DNA of 64,000 nucleotides from Pseudomonas sp. PA27(2017) (GCF_001945445.1 NZ_MSXW01000022.1:1-64000), one strand, 5' to 3'; shown: positions 46,390 through 55,321, counted from the stretch's first letter. The notes: generated by a model not told the origin, from the letters alone. Numbers and translations are program-made.

Positions 46390-46479
46390 AGATTATTGAA
46401 CTAACCTAAGGTACTCGGATAGGTACTTACAAGATAAGCGCTTGGATGAAACTGGATGGCACTGCATGAATCGAGTGAC

Positions 46480-46555
46480 TGGTGCCGGAGACAGGAATCG
46501 AACCTGCGACCTTCGCGTTACGAGTGCGCTGCTCTACCGACTGAGCTACACCGGC
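46480..46555 (-). tRNA. tRNA-Thr (CGT)
   Basis: 76 nt including a templated CCA. Minus-strand acceptor stem GCCGGTG with CACCGGC-type pairing (5' GCCGG/3' CCGGC), D-loop TAGCTCAGTCGGTAGAGC, anticodon loop CTCGTAA with anticodon CGT, and T-loop GGTTCGATTCC. The 3' end faces the integrase fragment, consistent with use as an attachment site. Confidence 0.93.
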
Positions 46556-46624
46556 GGGGCTCGCATTATTGGCAAGCGCCGCGTGTCGCTCAAGTGCTTT
46601 TTGTGGCGCCTGCCCGTCGCGTGG

Positions 46625-47464
46625 TTACTTCACCAGTTCGATGCGCTCGTCATGGATGCGGATCAGGCCCTGCTTGTAGAGGCCGCCGATGGCTTTCTTG
46701 AAGTTGCCCTTGCTGACCCGGAACATCGCGCTGATGCGTTCTGGCGAGCTCTTGTCGCTCAACTCCAGCATGCCGCCGCTGTCACGCAGGCGCTGGAGAA
46801 TCTGTTCGCCAAGGCTGTCAGCCACTTGCTGGCCGACTGGCTGCAGGCTGAGGCTGATCTTGCCGTCGCTGCGCATTTCCTTGATGAAACCCGGCTGGCG
46901 GATGCCACCACGCATGAAACCGATCACCTCGTTCTTGTGGATCAGGCCCCAGTGCTTGCCGTTGATGATCGCCTTGAAACCCATGTCGGTCGGCTCGACC
47001 ACCAGCAGGTCGACTTCGTCGCCGGCCTGGTAGGTCGCCGGCACCTTGTCCAGGTAGCGGTCAAGGCGCGCGGTGGCGGTGATGCGGCGGCTGCGCTTGT
47101 CGACGAATACGTGCACCACGTAGTAATCGCCGATCTGCAATGGGCGCTTTTCTTCCGAATGCGGCAGCAACAGGTCCTTGGGCAGGCCCCAGTCGAGAAA
47201 CAGGCCGACGCGGTTGATGTCGACGACCTTGAGGCTGGCGAACTCGCCGACCTGCACCTTGGGCTTGTCGGTGGTGGCGATCAGTTTGTCTTCGCTGTCC
47301 AGATAGACGAACACGTTGAGCCAGTCGTCCACATCGCTCGGCGTGTCCTTGGGAATATAGCGTTTGGGCAAGAGAATCTCGCCGTCCGCGCCGCCGTCCA
47401 GATACAGACCGAAGTCGGTGTGCTTGACGACCTGCAAGGAATTCATACGTCCGATAACAGCCAT
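46625..47464 (-). CDS. CvfB-type S1 RNA-binding protein
   Basis: 279 residues. Three S1-like beta-barrel domains (GRMNSLQVVKHTDFGLYLDGGADGEILLPKRYIP; VVDINRVGLFLDWGLPKDLLLPHSE; PTDMGFKAIINGKHWGLIHKNEV) and a C-terminal winged helix (RISAMFRVSKGNFKKAIGGLYKQGLI) match the CvfB/YitL family. In Staphylococcus CvfB affects virulence gene expression; its role in Pseudomonas is not known. Start at 47464 (MAVIGRM). Confidence 0.88.
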   Translation of the reverse strand: MAVIGRMNSLQVVKHTDFGLYLDGGADGEILLPKRYIPKDTPSDVDDWLNVFVYLDSEDKLIATTDKPKVQVGEFASLKVVDINRVGLFLDWGLPKDLLLPHSEEKRPLQIGDYYVVHVFVDKRSRRITATARLDRYLDKVPATYQAGDEVDLLVVEPTDMGFKAIINGKHWGLIHKNEVIGFMRGGIRQPGFIKEMRSDGKISLSLQPVGQQVADSLGEQILQRLRDSGGMLELSDKSSPERISAMFRVSKGNFKKAIGGLYKQGLIRIHDERIELVK

Positions 47465-47619
47465 GGTACCTACCCTCGTTTTCAGGCCGGCAGTGTACCC
47501 GAGTCGTCGCCGCGAAACCCGACCGGCAACCAGCCGTTTGCCCACTGGTCATCGAATGAACAGCTGAGCGCTCAGCGGTGATACAATGGGCGGCCATCTT
47601 GATGACTCGAGTAGGCAAT

Positions 47620-47811
47620 ATGACCGTCATGCGCGTCAAAGCATCCCACAGCAAAGCCAAACCCGCTCCCGCGGTGGAAACCAGTGAATCGATCGACGCT
47701 CAGGTAGCGGCGTTCCTCAAGTCCGGCGGCAAGATCCAAGAGATCGCCAAGGGCGTCAGCGGCCAGACCAATGGCCCTGCCAGCCGCCACATCACCATTT
47801 CCAAGAAGTAA
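47620..47811 (+). CDS. Small conserved hypothetical protein
   Basis: 63 residues, basic and soluble. An Ala/Lys/Pro-rich head precedes a conserved-looking tail (ESIDAQVAAFLKSGGKIQEIAKGVSGQT). No named domain recognised; the tail pattern recurs in Pseudomonas. ATG at 47620 follows GAGTAGG; a start nine bases later is possible. A strong stem follows its stop. Confidence 0.6.
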   Translation: MTVMRVKASHSKAKPAPAVETSESIDAQVAAFLKSGGKIQEIAKGVSGQTNGPASRHITISKK

Positions 47812-47824
47812 TTTCGTCTGTATC

Positions 47825-47856
47825 GACCTGCAGCGCCCGATACCGGGCGCCAGGTC
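47825..47856 (+). terminator. GC hairpin after the 63-residue gene
   Basis: gacctg (47825-47830) with caggtc (47851-47856) encloses gcgcccg (47833-47839) with cgggcgc (47844-47850), separated by a two-base bulge. No U-run follows, so it could stop transcripts only weakly. Confidence 0.5.
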
Positions 47857-48061
47857 GGCAGCCTGGGTACTAGTCCCTCCCCCTCGCCCGTCCGGGCAAT
47901 GATTTGAACGACTTATTTCGCGTCTTCGGCGCTTGTCGCTAGCGATGAGCACACGCATGTTTCAAAATGATGTCAGTCGCTATATCAGCACTCAGCCCTT
48001 CGCCCAAGCCGTGAAGCATGCTGAAAGCCATCGTCTGTCGATCATCGTTTAAGGAAGATAC

Positions 48062-50272
48062 GTGCGTTTTCTCAGCCCCTGGCTGCAGCGGCCGGCCAGC
48101 ATCCTGCTGGTGCTGGTTGCCCTGTTCATTGCATTGCCGCTGCTCAGCCGTTACGCGCTGGGCTGGTCCCATCCGTTCGGCTACCTCTCCGATCTGGCCA
48201 TTGGCAGCCTGCTGTTATGGCTGGCGCTGCGTCGCCGCCTGCTGCTGGGCCTTCCACTGGCGTTGATCTGGGTGGTGCTCAACCTGGGCACCATCGAGCT
48301 GGTCAGCGCGGTGGGCCGCATGCCCGAGCCGGCCGACCTGCATTACCTGACCGACGCACAGTTTCTCAGCCACTCGACCCAGGGCGGTGGCCTCACTCAC
48401 CCCTGGCTGGCAGGCGCCTCCATCGCCGCCGCGCTGGCGTTCCTCATCCTGCTCGCCTTCCGTGTGCGCGTGCGCAAGCCGTCGGCGGCCTGGCTGCTGG
48501 CGCCACTGGCGCTGCTCACTGCCCATGCCGCCTACCAGTACCGCAGCCCCAGCGAAGCGGACCAGTGGGTGCAGTTCAATCTGCCGCACAAATGGCTAGC
48601 CGAAGGCATCAGCGTCGCCCAGCTGGGCGTCGAGGACTGGATGACTCGTGGCCAGCCCAACAGCCCACCGGACATCACCGGTCTCACCCGCCTGGACATG
48701 GACGGCGCGCCGCTGCTGGCCGAACCAGGCCGCGCCCGCAACGTGCTGATCATCACCCTGGAAGGCATCCCCGGTGCCTATCTCGATGCCAGCCGACGGG
48801 CCATCGGCAGCAGTTACCAAGATGACTTGATGCCGCGCCTGAGCGCCTGGGCCGAGCGCGGCATGCTCACCAGCGACTACGTGCTGCATGCCCACCAGAC
48901 CATTCGCGGGCTGTACGCCATGCTCTGTGGCGACTACGACAAACTGGCCTCGGGCACTCCCAAGGGCATCGAGCTGCTGGGCAACGCCCAGCGCGCGGCC
49001 CAGTGCCTGCCGGCGCAATTGCGCGACAACGGTTTCAGCACGCATTTCCTGCAGGGCGCCGGGCTGCGCTTCATGGCCAAGGACCAGATCATGCCGCGCA
49101 TGGGCTTCGACAAGACACTGGGCCGCGACTGGTTCCGCAACACGCCCTACCTCGACTTCGCCTGGGGCATGGACGACAAGGCTTATTTCGAAGGCGCGCT
49201 GAGCTACGTCGACGGCCTGCGCACGCAGAAGACGCCATGGATGCTGACCCTGCTGACCGTCGGCACCCACCAGCCCTACTCCGCGCCGGACGACTACCTC
49301 GCCCGCCACGCCAGCGCCAAGCAGGCGGCCATTGCCTACCTGGACGACGCCATTGGCGATTTCCTCGACGCCCTGCAAAAACGCGGCGTGCTCGACGACA
49401 CCCTGGTAGTGGTGACCTCGGACGAATCCCACGGCATCGAGAACGTGCGCCTGGCGTCGGCCTGGGGCTTCAACCTGATGCTGGCGCCCGAGCAGGCGCA
49501 ACTGCCGTCGCTCAAGAGTGGCGTGTACGGGCACATCGACCTGACCGCCTCGGTGCTCGACTACCTGGCCCTGCCGCTGCCGGAGAACATTGCCGGGCGC
49601 TCGATGCTGCGCGATTACAGCCACGGCCGCCAGATCATTTCCTATACCAACGGCTTGCTGCGCGAGCACGATGGCCAGGGCACGCTGACCGAGTGCAACT
49701 TCCAGCAGGTCTGCCGGCGCTATGCCAGCCCGGGATTCATTGCCGAGCAGGCCGAGTACCTGGGCCGCGTCAGTGGCAAGCCGGCACGCCAGGTGAGCCT
49801 GCGTGCCGAGCTGCTGGATCGTTCGCTCAGCGATGGCCAGGGCAACCAACTGCTGCAGTTCGCCAGCAACGAGCGCATTCGCCTGCGTGCCACGCCCGGA
49901 GACGACTGGGCCGACAACCTGATCGGCGCCCAGTATCTGGAGCTGCCCAAGGGCACCCAGACCCGCGTGACCCTGAAGATCAACGCGCTGAACATGAGCG
50001 AAGCCGGCGCCACGCTGCGCCTGAAGACCAAGGAATTCGACCGTGACGTGCTGATTAACGTCCCGGAGATACCGCGGCTGAAAAAGGGCCAGCCAGTGGA
50101 GCTGAGCTTCACCTTCGACAATCTGGACACCCGCAAGGCGTTCTCCTTTCACCTGATGGGCGAAGGCAAGGGCTCCATCGAAATCGCCGATTTCAGCGTC
50201 GAGACGCGCCCGATCGAGACCGAGATGCTGGCCGCCACCCTCGAAGAAGAGGCAGAAGAAACGACCCAATGA
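48062..50272 (+). CDS. LTA synthase family sulfatase-fold membrane protein
   Basis: 736 residues: four or five N-terminal helices (about 10-175), then a periplasmic alkaline-phosphatase/LTA-synthase domain. The metal and nucleophile motifs LITLEGIPGAYLDASRR and HAHQTIRGLYAMLCGDYD (catalytic Thr) and the distal TSDESHGIEN are present. Family members transfer phosphoglycerol or phosphoethanolamine to envelope glycans. Membrane-adjacent glucan or LPS modification is possible, but the substrate cannot be told. GTG at 48062 follows AAGGAAG. Confidence 0.85.
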   Translation: MRFLSPWLQRPASILLVLVALFIALPLLSRYALGWSHPFGYLSDLAIGSLLLWLALRRRLLLGLPLALIWVVLNLGTIELVSAVGRMPEPADLHYLTDAQFLSHSTQGGGLTHPWLAGASIAAALAFLILLAFRVRVRKPSAAWLLAPLALLTAHAAYQYRSPSEADQWVQFNLPHKWLAEGISVAQLGVEDWMTRGQPNSPPDITGLTRLDMDGAPLLAEPGRARNVLIITLEGIPGAYLDASRRAIGSSYQDDLMPRLSAWAERGMLTSDYVLHAHQTIRGLYAMLCGDYDKLASGTPKGIELLGNAQRAAQCLPAQLRDNGFSTHFLQGAGLRFMAKDQIMPRMGFDKTLGRDWFRNTPYLDFAWGMDDKAYFEGALSYVDGLRTQKTPWMLTLLTVGTHQPYSAPDDYLARHASAKQAAIAYLDDAIGDFLDALQKRGVLDDTLVVVTSDESHGIENVRLASAWGFNLMLAPEQAQLPSLKSGVYGHIDLTASVLDYLALPLPENIAGRSMLRDYSHGRQIISYTNGLLREHDGQGTLTECNFQQVCRRYASPGFIAEQAEYLGRVSGKPARQVSLRAELLDRSLSDGQGNQLLQFASNERIRLRATPGDDWADNLIGAQYLELPKGTQTRVTLKINALNMSEAGATLRLKTKEFDRDVLINVPEIPRLKKGQPVELSFTFDNLDTRKAFSFHLMGEGKGSIEIADFSVETRPIETEMLAATLEEEAEETTQ

Positions 50273-50281
50273 AGAATCGGT

Positions 50282-51001
50282 TCAGTACATGGCGTAGCGG
50301 CGCTCGATCTGGGCGTACTCGCCACTGGCGATGATGTCGGCCAGCCCCTGATCGAAACGATCGCGCATCGACTGGTCACGCAACCCCAGCTGATAGGGCG
50401 TGGGAGGGAACAACGGGTATTCGGTGATCGGCTGGCTGACGTCCACCTGGCGGTAAACCTCACGGTTGAAATAGCGCAGGATCCGCCGATCGGCGATCAC
50501 CACCTCCACACGGCCGCTGTACAAAAAGCGGTTGCGGGCGATCTGCTGGGCCTCTTCGTGATAACGCGGGTTGGCCTCGGCCATGCGCTGGAACTCCTCG
50601 CCCAGCAGCACTCGCGCGCGCTGGAAGGCGCGCACCGAGTGCTTGCCCAGGTCAGCGATGTGCTCGATTCGATAACCGCGCGAAGTTAGGGCGACTGCCA
50701 CGTTGTCGTAGCGAATATAGGGCTGGGAATAGAAGCTCGTCACACCGCCCTGCAGACGCGTGGTGGCGATGCCGTCGAGCTCGCCACGGCTGAATGCTCG
50801 GTGCAGGCGCTCCATCGGCGCATAGGAAGGCACGACGGTGATGCCCGCGGCACGGGCCGCAGCGACCACGATGTCGTACTCGATGCCGCGCTGCTCGCCT
50901 TCGAAGATATAGGGTGGCTTGTGCGTACCGAAGCCGATCCTCAGCTCGTCGGCCGTGACGTCGATCGCCAACAGCAGCAGTCCGATTGCCCACCATTTCA
51001 T
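50282..51001 (-). CDS. Periplasmic solute-binding protein (SBP family 3)
   Basis: 239 residues with a signal peptide (VTA-D near residue 17). The family 3 pattern LRIGFGTHKPPYIFEGEQRGIEYDIVVAAARAAGI and the later DQSMRDRFDQGLADIIASGEYAQIERRY are typical of amino-acid-binding proteins. No permease or ATPase gene is adjacent, so it may be an orphan sensor or share a transporter elsewhere. Its 3' end is 9 bases from the stop of the LTA-synthase-family gene, convergently. Confidence 0.82.
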   Translation of the reverse strand: MKWWAIGLLLLAIDVTADELRIGFGTHKPPYIFEGEQRGIEYDIVVAAARAAGITVVPSYAPMERLHRAFSRGELDGIATTRLQGGVTSFYSQPYIRYDNVAVALTSRGYRIEHIADLGKHSVRAFQRARVLLGEEFQRMAEANPRYHEEAQQIARNRFLYSGRVEVVIADRRILRYFNREVYRQVDVSQPITEYPLFPPTPYQLGLRDQSMRDRFDQGLADIIASGEYAQIERRYAMY

Positions 51002-51093
51002 TGCACAACCGCCCTCGCCGCACCGACCGTACCCGTGGCCTGGCGAGCCAGGTCATCAGCGCACAGTTTACGCGGCCAGGGCGCAGGTGGGTA

Positions 51094-51501
51094 TCAGACC
51101 AGCGTCGCCCGCGGCGCCAGCCCGTCGAACACCTCGGGGTTCAGCGCTGCCAGGCCGTGGCGGTCGAGCACCTCGCGCGGGTGTTCCTCACCGGGGAAGG
51201 TGCTGTCGATCATGCTCAACAACTGCGCACCGCGCGGGGTGAGGACGAAGTTCTCGCCATTGCCACCTTCCTCCTCGGGGCGCGGCGCGATGTAGCCGCC
51301 CTTGAGCAGCGTGGCCTCGTAGTCGTCGGCCTGCGCTTTCAATGAGTCGACGTTGTCGACCGGTTTGCCGGCCTGCTGCAAGGCGTCGGCCAATTCCTCG
51401 GCACAGCGGCGTGGCACGAACGGCTGGCCCGCACCGTTCTGCACCGCGTGGAGCATGCGCTCGACAAGATCCCAGTTGTGAGTGTGCTGATGAGTCGTCA
51501 T
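51094..51501 (-). CDS. Hypothetical protein, weak winged-helix look
   Basis: 135 residues, soluble, acidic. HNWDLVERMLHAVQNGAGQ at the start and YEATLLKGGYIAPR...FVLTPRGAQLLSMID at the centre resemble DUF2513-like winged helices, but I cannot be sure. It lies alone between the binding protein and S8 protease genes, divergent from the latter. Confidence 0.55.
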   Translation of the reverse strand: MTTHQHTHNWDLVERMLHAVQNGAGQPFVPRRCAEELADALQQAGKPVDNVDSLKAQADDYEATLLKGGYIAPRPEEEGGNGENFVLTPRGAQLLSMIDSTFPGEEHPREVLDRHGLAALNPEVFDGLAPRATLV

Positions 51502-51655
51502 AGCCTCGTCTCCCTTCTCTTCGGCGCCACAAGCGCCTGTGAAGGTATGACGCCAGCGCCGCGAACAAGGTTCGGGCTATCTGCCGAACGCAGCCTGAAC
51601 CAAGGCCTGCGCCGCCAGTCTGAGGCGCATCCCCCCCTGCACAAAGGATTTCGCC

Positions 51656-53431
51656 ATGCTCAGCCGGCCCCTGCTGCGCCCCGTTCTCAGCGCTCTGCTC
51701 GTGGCAAGCATCGCGCCATCGGCACTGGCGGCCGAGCCGTTGCGGCTCAAGCACCTGTATCGCTGCGAAGACGTGCTCGATACCCAGCGCCAGACCTTCT
51801 GCCTGACCGCACGCGGACTGGCCGACGGCGAGCTGCAGGTGCTGCTCGATGGCAAGCCGCTGCCGGCCAGCGCCGTGAAACGTGAGGACGGGCTGCGCAT
51901 CACCCTCGACAGCAAGGGCTACAAGAGCGGCCCGCTATGGCTGAAACAGGGCGACGAGGTGAGCAACCCGGTGTGGCTGTCGATGGCCGGCAGCCACGTG
52001 CTGGCAGCCAAGCCAGGTGAGGTGGCAAAGAACATGGACGGCCTCAACACCTATGTCGATCTGGTCAGCGTGGTCATCGAGGAAGATGCCCACGGCCTGG
52101 ATACCGCCAAGGCGCTGGCCAGCAAATATGGCGCCGAAGTGGTCGGCGCCATCGCGCCGCTCAACACTTACCAGTTGCGCCTGCCGGCCAAGGATCTGAT
52201 CCAGCGTGACGCCATGGTGCTGCGCCTGGGCAGCGAGCTGAGCGTGGACGCCGTGGTGATCGAGGAATCCTCTGCCGAGGAGCAGGAAGCGTCCGCTGGC
52301 GCCAGCAACGAGGAGCAGTTGGGCGAGGAGGAATGGGCGGCCAACCGTTTCGTCGACGCGGTCAACTACTACCAGCGGCGCATTCCGTCCAAACGCTCGC
52401 CCATCGCCACCAAGCCGGTGCGCATCGGCCTGATCGAGCGCAACGTCGACTTCGACGCGCCGGATTTCAAGGACTACCTGGGCGCCGCCGAGCGTCAGGG
52501 CAACACGCCTCACACTCGCCTGTACAGCCGCGACGCCGACAAGCCGGACGGCCACGGCTCCACTGTGGCGGGCATCCTGGCGGCACGCTGGGACGACGGT
52601 GGCAACACCGGCTTTCTGCGTGGCCTGGATGGCGCCGGGCCGGGTTTCGAGGTGATCGTCGACCGCAACTCGGATGCCGGCATCACCGCCAACATCGCAG
52701 CCTCGGTCAACCTGGTCGAGGACGGCGTGCGGGTGCTGAACTGGAGCTGGGGCATCCACCGCATCGGCGCGAAGAACATTCACGGCGACGAGATCGACTC
52801 GCTGGTTCGCTCGGGCGTGGCCATGAGCGGCTATGAAGAGCTGCTGGAGGAATTCTTCCTGTGGCTGCGCCGCGAGCATCCGGATGTGGTGGTGATCAAC
52901 TCGGCCGGCAACGGCGCCTCGTTTTCCGGTGCCGATGACTATCGCCTGCCCTCCTCGTTCGTCACCGAGCAACTGTTCGTGGTTGGCGGCCACCAGCGCA
53001 GCGACCGCAAGGATGTCGCCGTAGACGACCCGGCGTACGTGAAACGGCGCAGCTCGTCGAACGTCGACACCCGCGTGGACATCACCGCCGCCGCCTGCGT
53101 ACGCGCCTCCACGGCTGAAGAGAACCAGCAGGGCAGCGTGCATTGCGGCACCTCCTATGCCACGCCGCTGGTGGCCGGCGTGGTGGCTTCGCTGATGTCG
53201 ATCAACCCCGATCTGCATCCCGATCAGCTGCGCATGCTGCTGCGCCGCAGCGCCATGACCATCGGCGAAGAATTCGACTTCGAGCCCACCGACGCCGATG
53301 ACCTCACCGCGCCGATCCTGCCATCGGAACGCGGCTTCGATCTCAACGACAAGGACATCGGCCGCTCCGCCCGGCTGGACATGCAGAAGGCCCTGGATTT
53401 GACCGTGCGCAGCCTGAACAACAAGCAGTAG
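51656..53431 (+). CDS. S8 (subtilisin-like) serine protease with Glu at the catalytic Asp position
   Basis: 591 residues with a signal peptide (cleaved near ALA-A, about residue 25). A pro- or accessory domain of about 230 residues precedes the S8 domain. His300 lies in DGHGSTVAGIL, the oxyanion Asn419 in NSAGNGAS and Ser500 in CGTSYATPLVAG, all as expected. Where subtilisins have VIDxG, this protein has LIERN: aligned over RIGLIERNVDFDAPDF, the catalytic Asp is replaced by Glu261 (codon at 52436). It is exported and may be an altered-activity or inactive protease. The MITE-split gene follows. Confidence 0.85.
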   Translation: MLSRPLLRPVLSALLVASIAPSALAAEPLRLKHLYRCEDVLDTQRQTFCLTARGLADGELQVLLDGKPLPASAVKREDGLRITLDSKGYKSGPLWLKQGDEVSNPVWLSMAGSHVLAAKPGEVAKNMDGLNTYVDLVSVVIEEDAHGLDTAKALASKYGAEVVGAIAPLNTYQLRLPAKDLIQRDAMVLRLGSELSVDAVVIEESSAEEQEASAGASNEEQLGEEEWAANRFVDAVNYYQRRIPSKRSPIATKPVRIGLIERNVDFDAPDFKDYLGAAERQGNTPHTRLYSRDADKPDGHGSTVAGILAARWDDGGNTGFLRGLDGAGPGFEVIVDRNSDAGITANIAASVNLVEDGVRVLNWSWGIHRIGAKNIHGDEIDSLVRSGVAMSGYEELLEEFFLWLRREHPDVVVINSAGNGASFSGADDYRLPSSFVTEQLFVVGGHQRSDRKDVAVDDPAYVKRRSSSNVDTRVDITAAACVRASTAEENQQGSVHCGTSYATPLVAGVVASLMSINPDLHPDQLRMLLRRSAMTIGEEFDFEPTDADDLTAPILPSERGFDLNDKDIGRSARLDMQKALDLTVRSLNNKQ

Positions 53432-53508
53432 ACCGAAGCCCTGAACCTTCAGCGCTGGCAGGCACTCAACCGCTCGGACATGACCCTGCAAAGTGTGAGG
53501 ATTCGAGC

Positions 53509-53933
53509 ATGATCAAGCACATCGCGCCGCTTTGCGGCCTGACCTTTTACAGGCCGTTGAAAAATGTAGGCGAGGAAGCCAGTGCAAGGCAAAAACAGCC
53601 GAAAAAGCGCAGTTTACTTGCTGTAAATGAGCATTTTTAGGCTGTTTTTAACGCAGCAATGGCGACGTAGGTAGTTTTTCAACGGCCTGTTACGGCATGG
53701 GCCAGGCGCAGGCTTGTACGGCCGACGAAGCGACCGCCAAGGCCCAGGAGCTGGCGGCCAAGATCGAAGAAATTACCCAGCGTGACCCACAGCGGGCTGC
53801 GGTGCTACGCGAGGAACTCAAGCAGGCGCAGCCCGAAAGCAGCGGCCAGCATGCCACCGATTGCGATGCTTACGACCAGCGTCTGCAGGAGCTCGAAGAG
53901 ATCGGCGGTGAGGTCGAGGAACAGGTGCAGTGA
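53509..53933 (+). pseudogene. Small exported protein gene split by a MITE
   Basis: The ATG at 53509 starts a signal peptide (MIKHIAPLCGLTF) that is cut at 53549 by a 140-base fold-back element. Removing 53550-53692 (element plus one TTA copy) restores a frame: 13 leader residues, then YGMGQAQA and the body CTADEATAKAQELAAKIEEITQ, ending at 53933. As it stands, translation from 53509 enters the element and stops at codon 43. A second ATG (53697) could make 78 residues without a signal. The body looks like a small helical periplasmic protein. Confidence 0.8.
53547..53692 (+). mobile_element. MITE with 15-bp terminal inverted repeats, 140 bases
   Basis: Element 53550-53689. Its ends, CAGGCCGTTGAAAAA (53550-53564) and its exact complement (53675-53689), are flanked by TTA on both sides (53547-53549, 53690-53692), a target duplication. 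The interior is also palindromic: aaaaacagcc pairs with ggctgttttt and tttac with gtaaa, so the whole folds into one long hairpin. It codes for nothing and must depend on a transposase elsewhere. Confidence 0.88.
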
Positions 53934-53935
53934 CG

Positions 53936-53962
53936 GTCACCGGCAATGGCTGCCGGTGACCG
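53936..53962. terminator. Bidirectional hairpin between the split gene and helicase gene
   Basis: ggtcaccggca (53936-53946) and tgccggtgacc (53952-53962) pair over 11 bases with a 5-base loop. It lies 3 bases past one stop and 10 before the other. No T-run. Confidence 0.6.
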
Positions 53963-53971
53963 AAGCAATCA

Positions 53972-55321
53972 TCAGGCGTCGGTCGACGGCGCCTTGCGCT
54001 TGAGCGGCGCCAGGCCGTCCTGGCTGACCAGCCCTGCATCGCTCTTCGGCTTGTTCACCGTGTTGCGCTTGGCCGGGGTTTTCGCCGCGGGTTTCTTGGC
54101 GATCTTCTTGCCGGTTTTCGGGTCGACCTTTTTCTTCTTGGTGCCAGCGGCCTTGCCGGACGCCTTGAGGTTCTTCGGTCCCTGGTAGCTGCCCTTGAGC
54201 TCCTTGACGGTACGTTTCTCGAAACGCTGCTTGAGATAGCGCTCGATGCTCGACATCAGGTTCCAGTCGTTGTGGGTGATCAGCGAGATGGCCAGGCCTT
54301 CGGCGCCAGCTCGACCGGTACGCCCGACGCGGTGCACGTATTCGTCACCGGAGCGCGGCATGTCGAAGTTGATCACCAGATCCAGGCCCTCGACATCCAG
54401 GCCGCGAGCCGCCACGTCGGTGGCGACCAGCACCTTGACGGCGCCCTGACGCAGGCGGTCGATGGCCAGTTTGCGATCCTTCTGATCCTTCTCGCCGTGC
54501 AGCACGAAGGTCTTGAATTCCTTGGCCACCAGCTTGCCGTACAGGCGGTCGGCCTGGGCGCGGGTATTGGTGAAGATGATCGCCTTGTCGTAGGTCTCGT
54601 TGCTCAGCAACCACTCGACCAGCTGTTCCTTGTGGTAGTTGTGGTCGGCGGTGATGATCTGCTGGCGGGTGCCCTCGGCCAGTTCGCTGACGCGGTTGAG
54701 CTGCAGGTGCGTGGGCTCGCGCAGCACTTTGGCGACCACTTCGCGCAGGCCGGCGCCACCGCTGGTAGCGGAGAACAGCAGGGTCTGATGCTCGCGGTCG
54801 CACAGTTCGGCCAGGCGCTGCACGTCTTCGGCAAAGCCCATGTCGAGCATGCGGTCGGCCTCATCGAGCACCAGCACCTCGACGTCTTCGAACAGCAGGT
54901 TGCCGGCATTGGCGTGCTCGATCAGGCGCCCCGGCGTGCCGATGACGATATCGATCTTGCGCAGCATGGCGGCTTGCACCTTGAAGTCTTCGCCGCCGGT
55001 GATCAGCCCGGCCTTGATGAAGGTGTACTGGGCGAAGCGCTCGACTTCCTTGAGCGTCTGCTGGGCCAGCTCGCGGGTCGGCAGCAGGATCAGCGCACGC
55101 ACGCTGACCCGCGCCTTGGAGCTGCCGTCGCCAAGCAGGCGATTGAGCATGGGCAGTACGAAGGCGGCGGTCTTGCCGCTACCGGTCTGGGCGATCACCC
55201 GCAGGTCCTTGCCCTCCAGCGCCGGGGGGATCGCAGCGGCCTGCACCGGGGTCGGCTCGGTGAAGTTGAGCTCGGCGACGGCTTTGAGCAGGCGTTCATG
55301 CAGGGCAAATTGGGCAAACAC
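53972..55321 (-). CDS. DEAD-box RNA helicase
   Basis: 449 residues with all helicase motifs: Q motif (FTEPTPVQ), AQTGSGKT (motif I), PTRELA (Ia), GTPGRL (Ib), DEAD (II, VLDEADRMLDMGF), SAT (III), and VI (HRVGRTGRAG). The C-terminus is basic (GTKKKKVDPKTGKKIAKKPAAKTPAK). It unwinds short RNA duplexes, likely in ribosome assembly or RNA decay; the SrmB/RhlE-like branch fits. GTG at 55321 (FAQFALHERL) is preferred to an ATG six codons earlier. Confidence 0.9.
   Translation of the reverse strand: MFAQFALHERLLKAVAELNFTEPTPVQAAAIPPALEGKDLRVIAQTGSGKTAAFVLPMLNRLLGDGSSKARVSVRALILLPTRELAQQTLKEVERFAQYTFIKAGLITGGEDFKVQAAMLRKIDIVIGTPGRLIEHANAGNLLFEDVEVLVLDEADRMLDMGFAEDVQRLAELCDREHQTLLFSATSGGAGLREVVAKVLREPTHLQLNRVSELAEGTRQQIITADHNYHKEQLVEWLLSNETYDKAIIFTNTRAQADRLYGKLVAKEFKTFVLHGEKDQKDRKLAIDRLRQGAVKVLVATDVAARGLDVEGLDLVINFDMPRSGDEYVHRVGRTGRAGAEGLAISLITHNDWNLMSSIERYLKQRFEKRTVKELKGSYQGPKNLKASGKAAGTKKKKVDPKTGKKIAKKPAAKTPAKRNTVNKPKSDAGLVSQDGLAPLKRKAPSTDA

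Noticed and set aside
45162..46555. Prophage or intact genomic island
   Set aside because: No structural, replication or lysis genes; only a broken integrase head is left.
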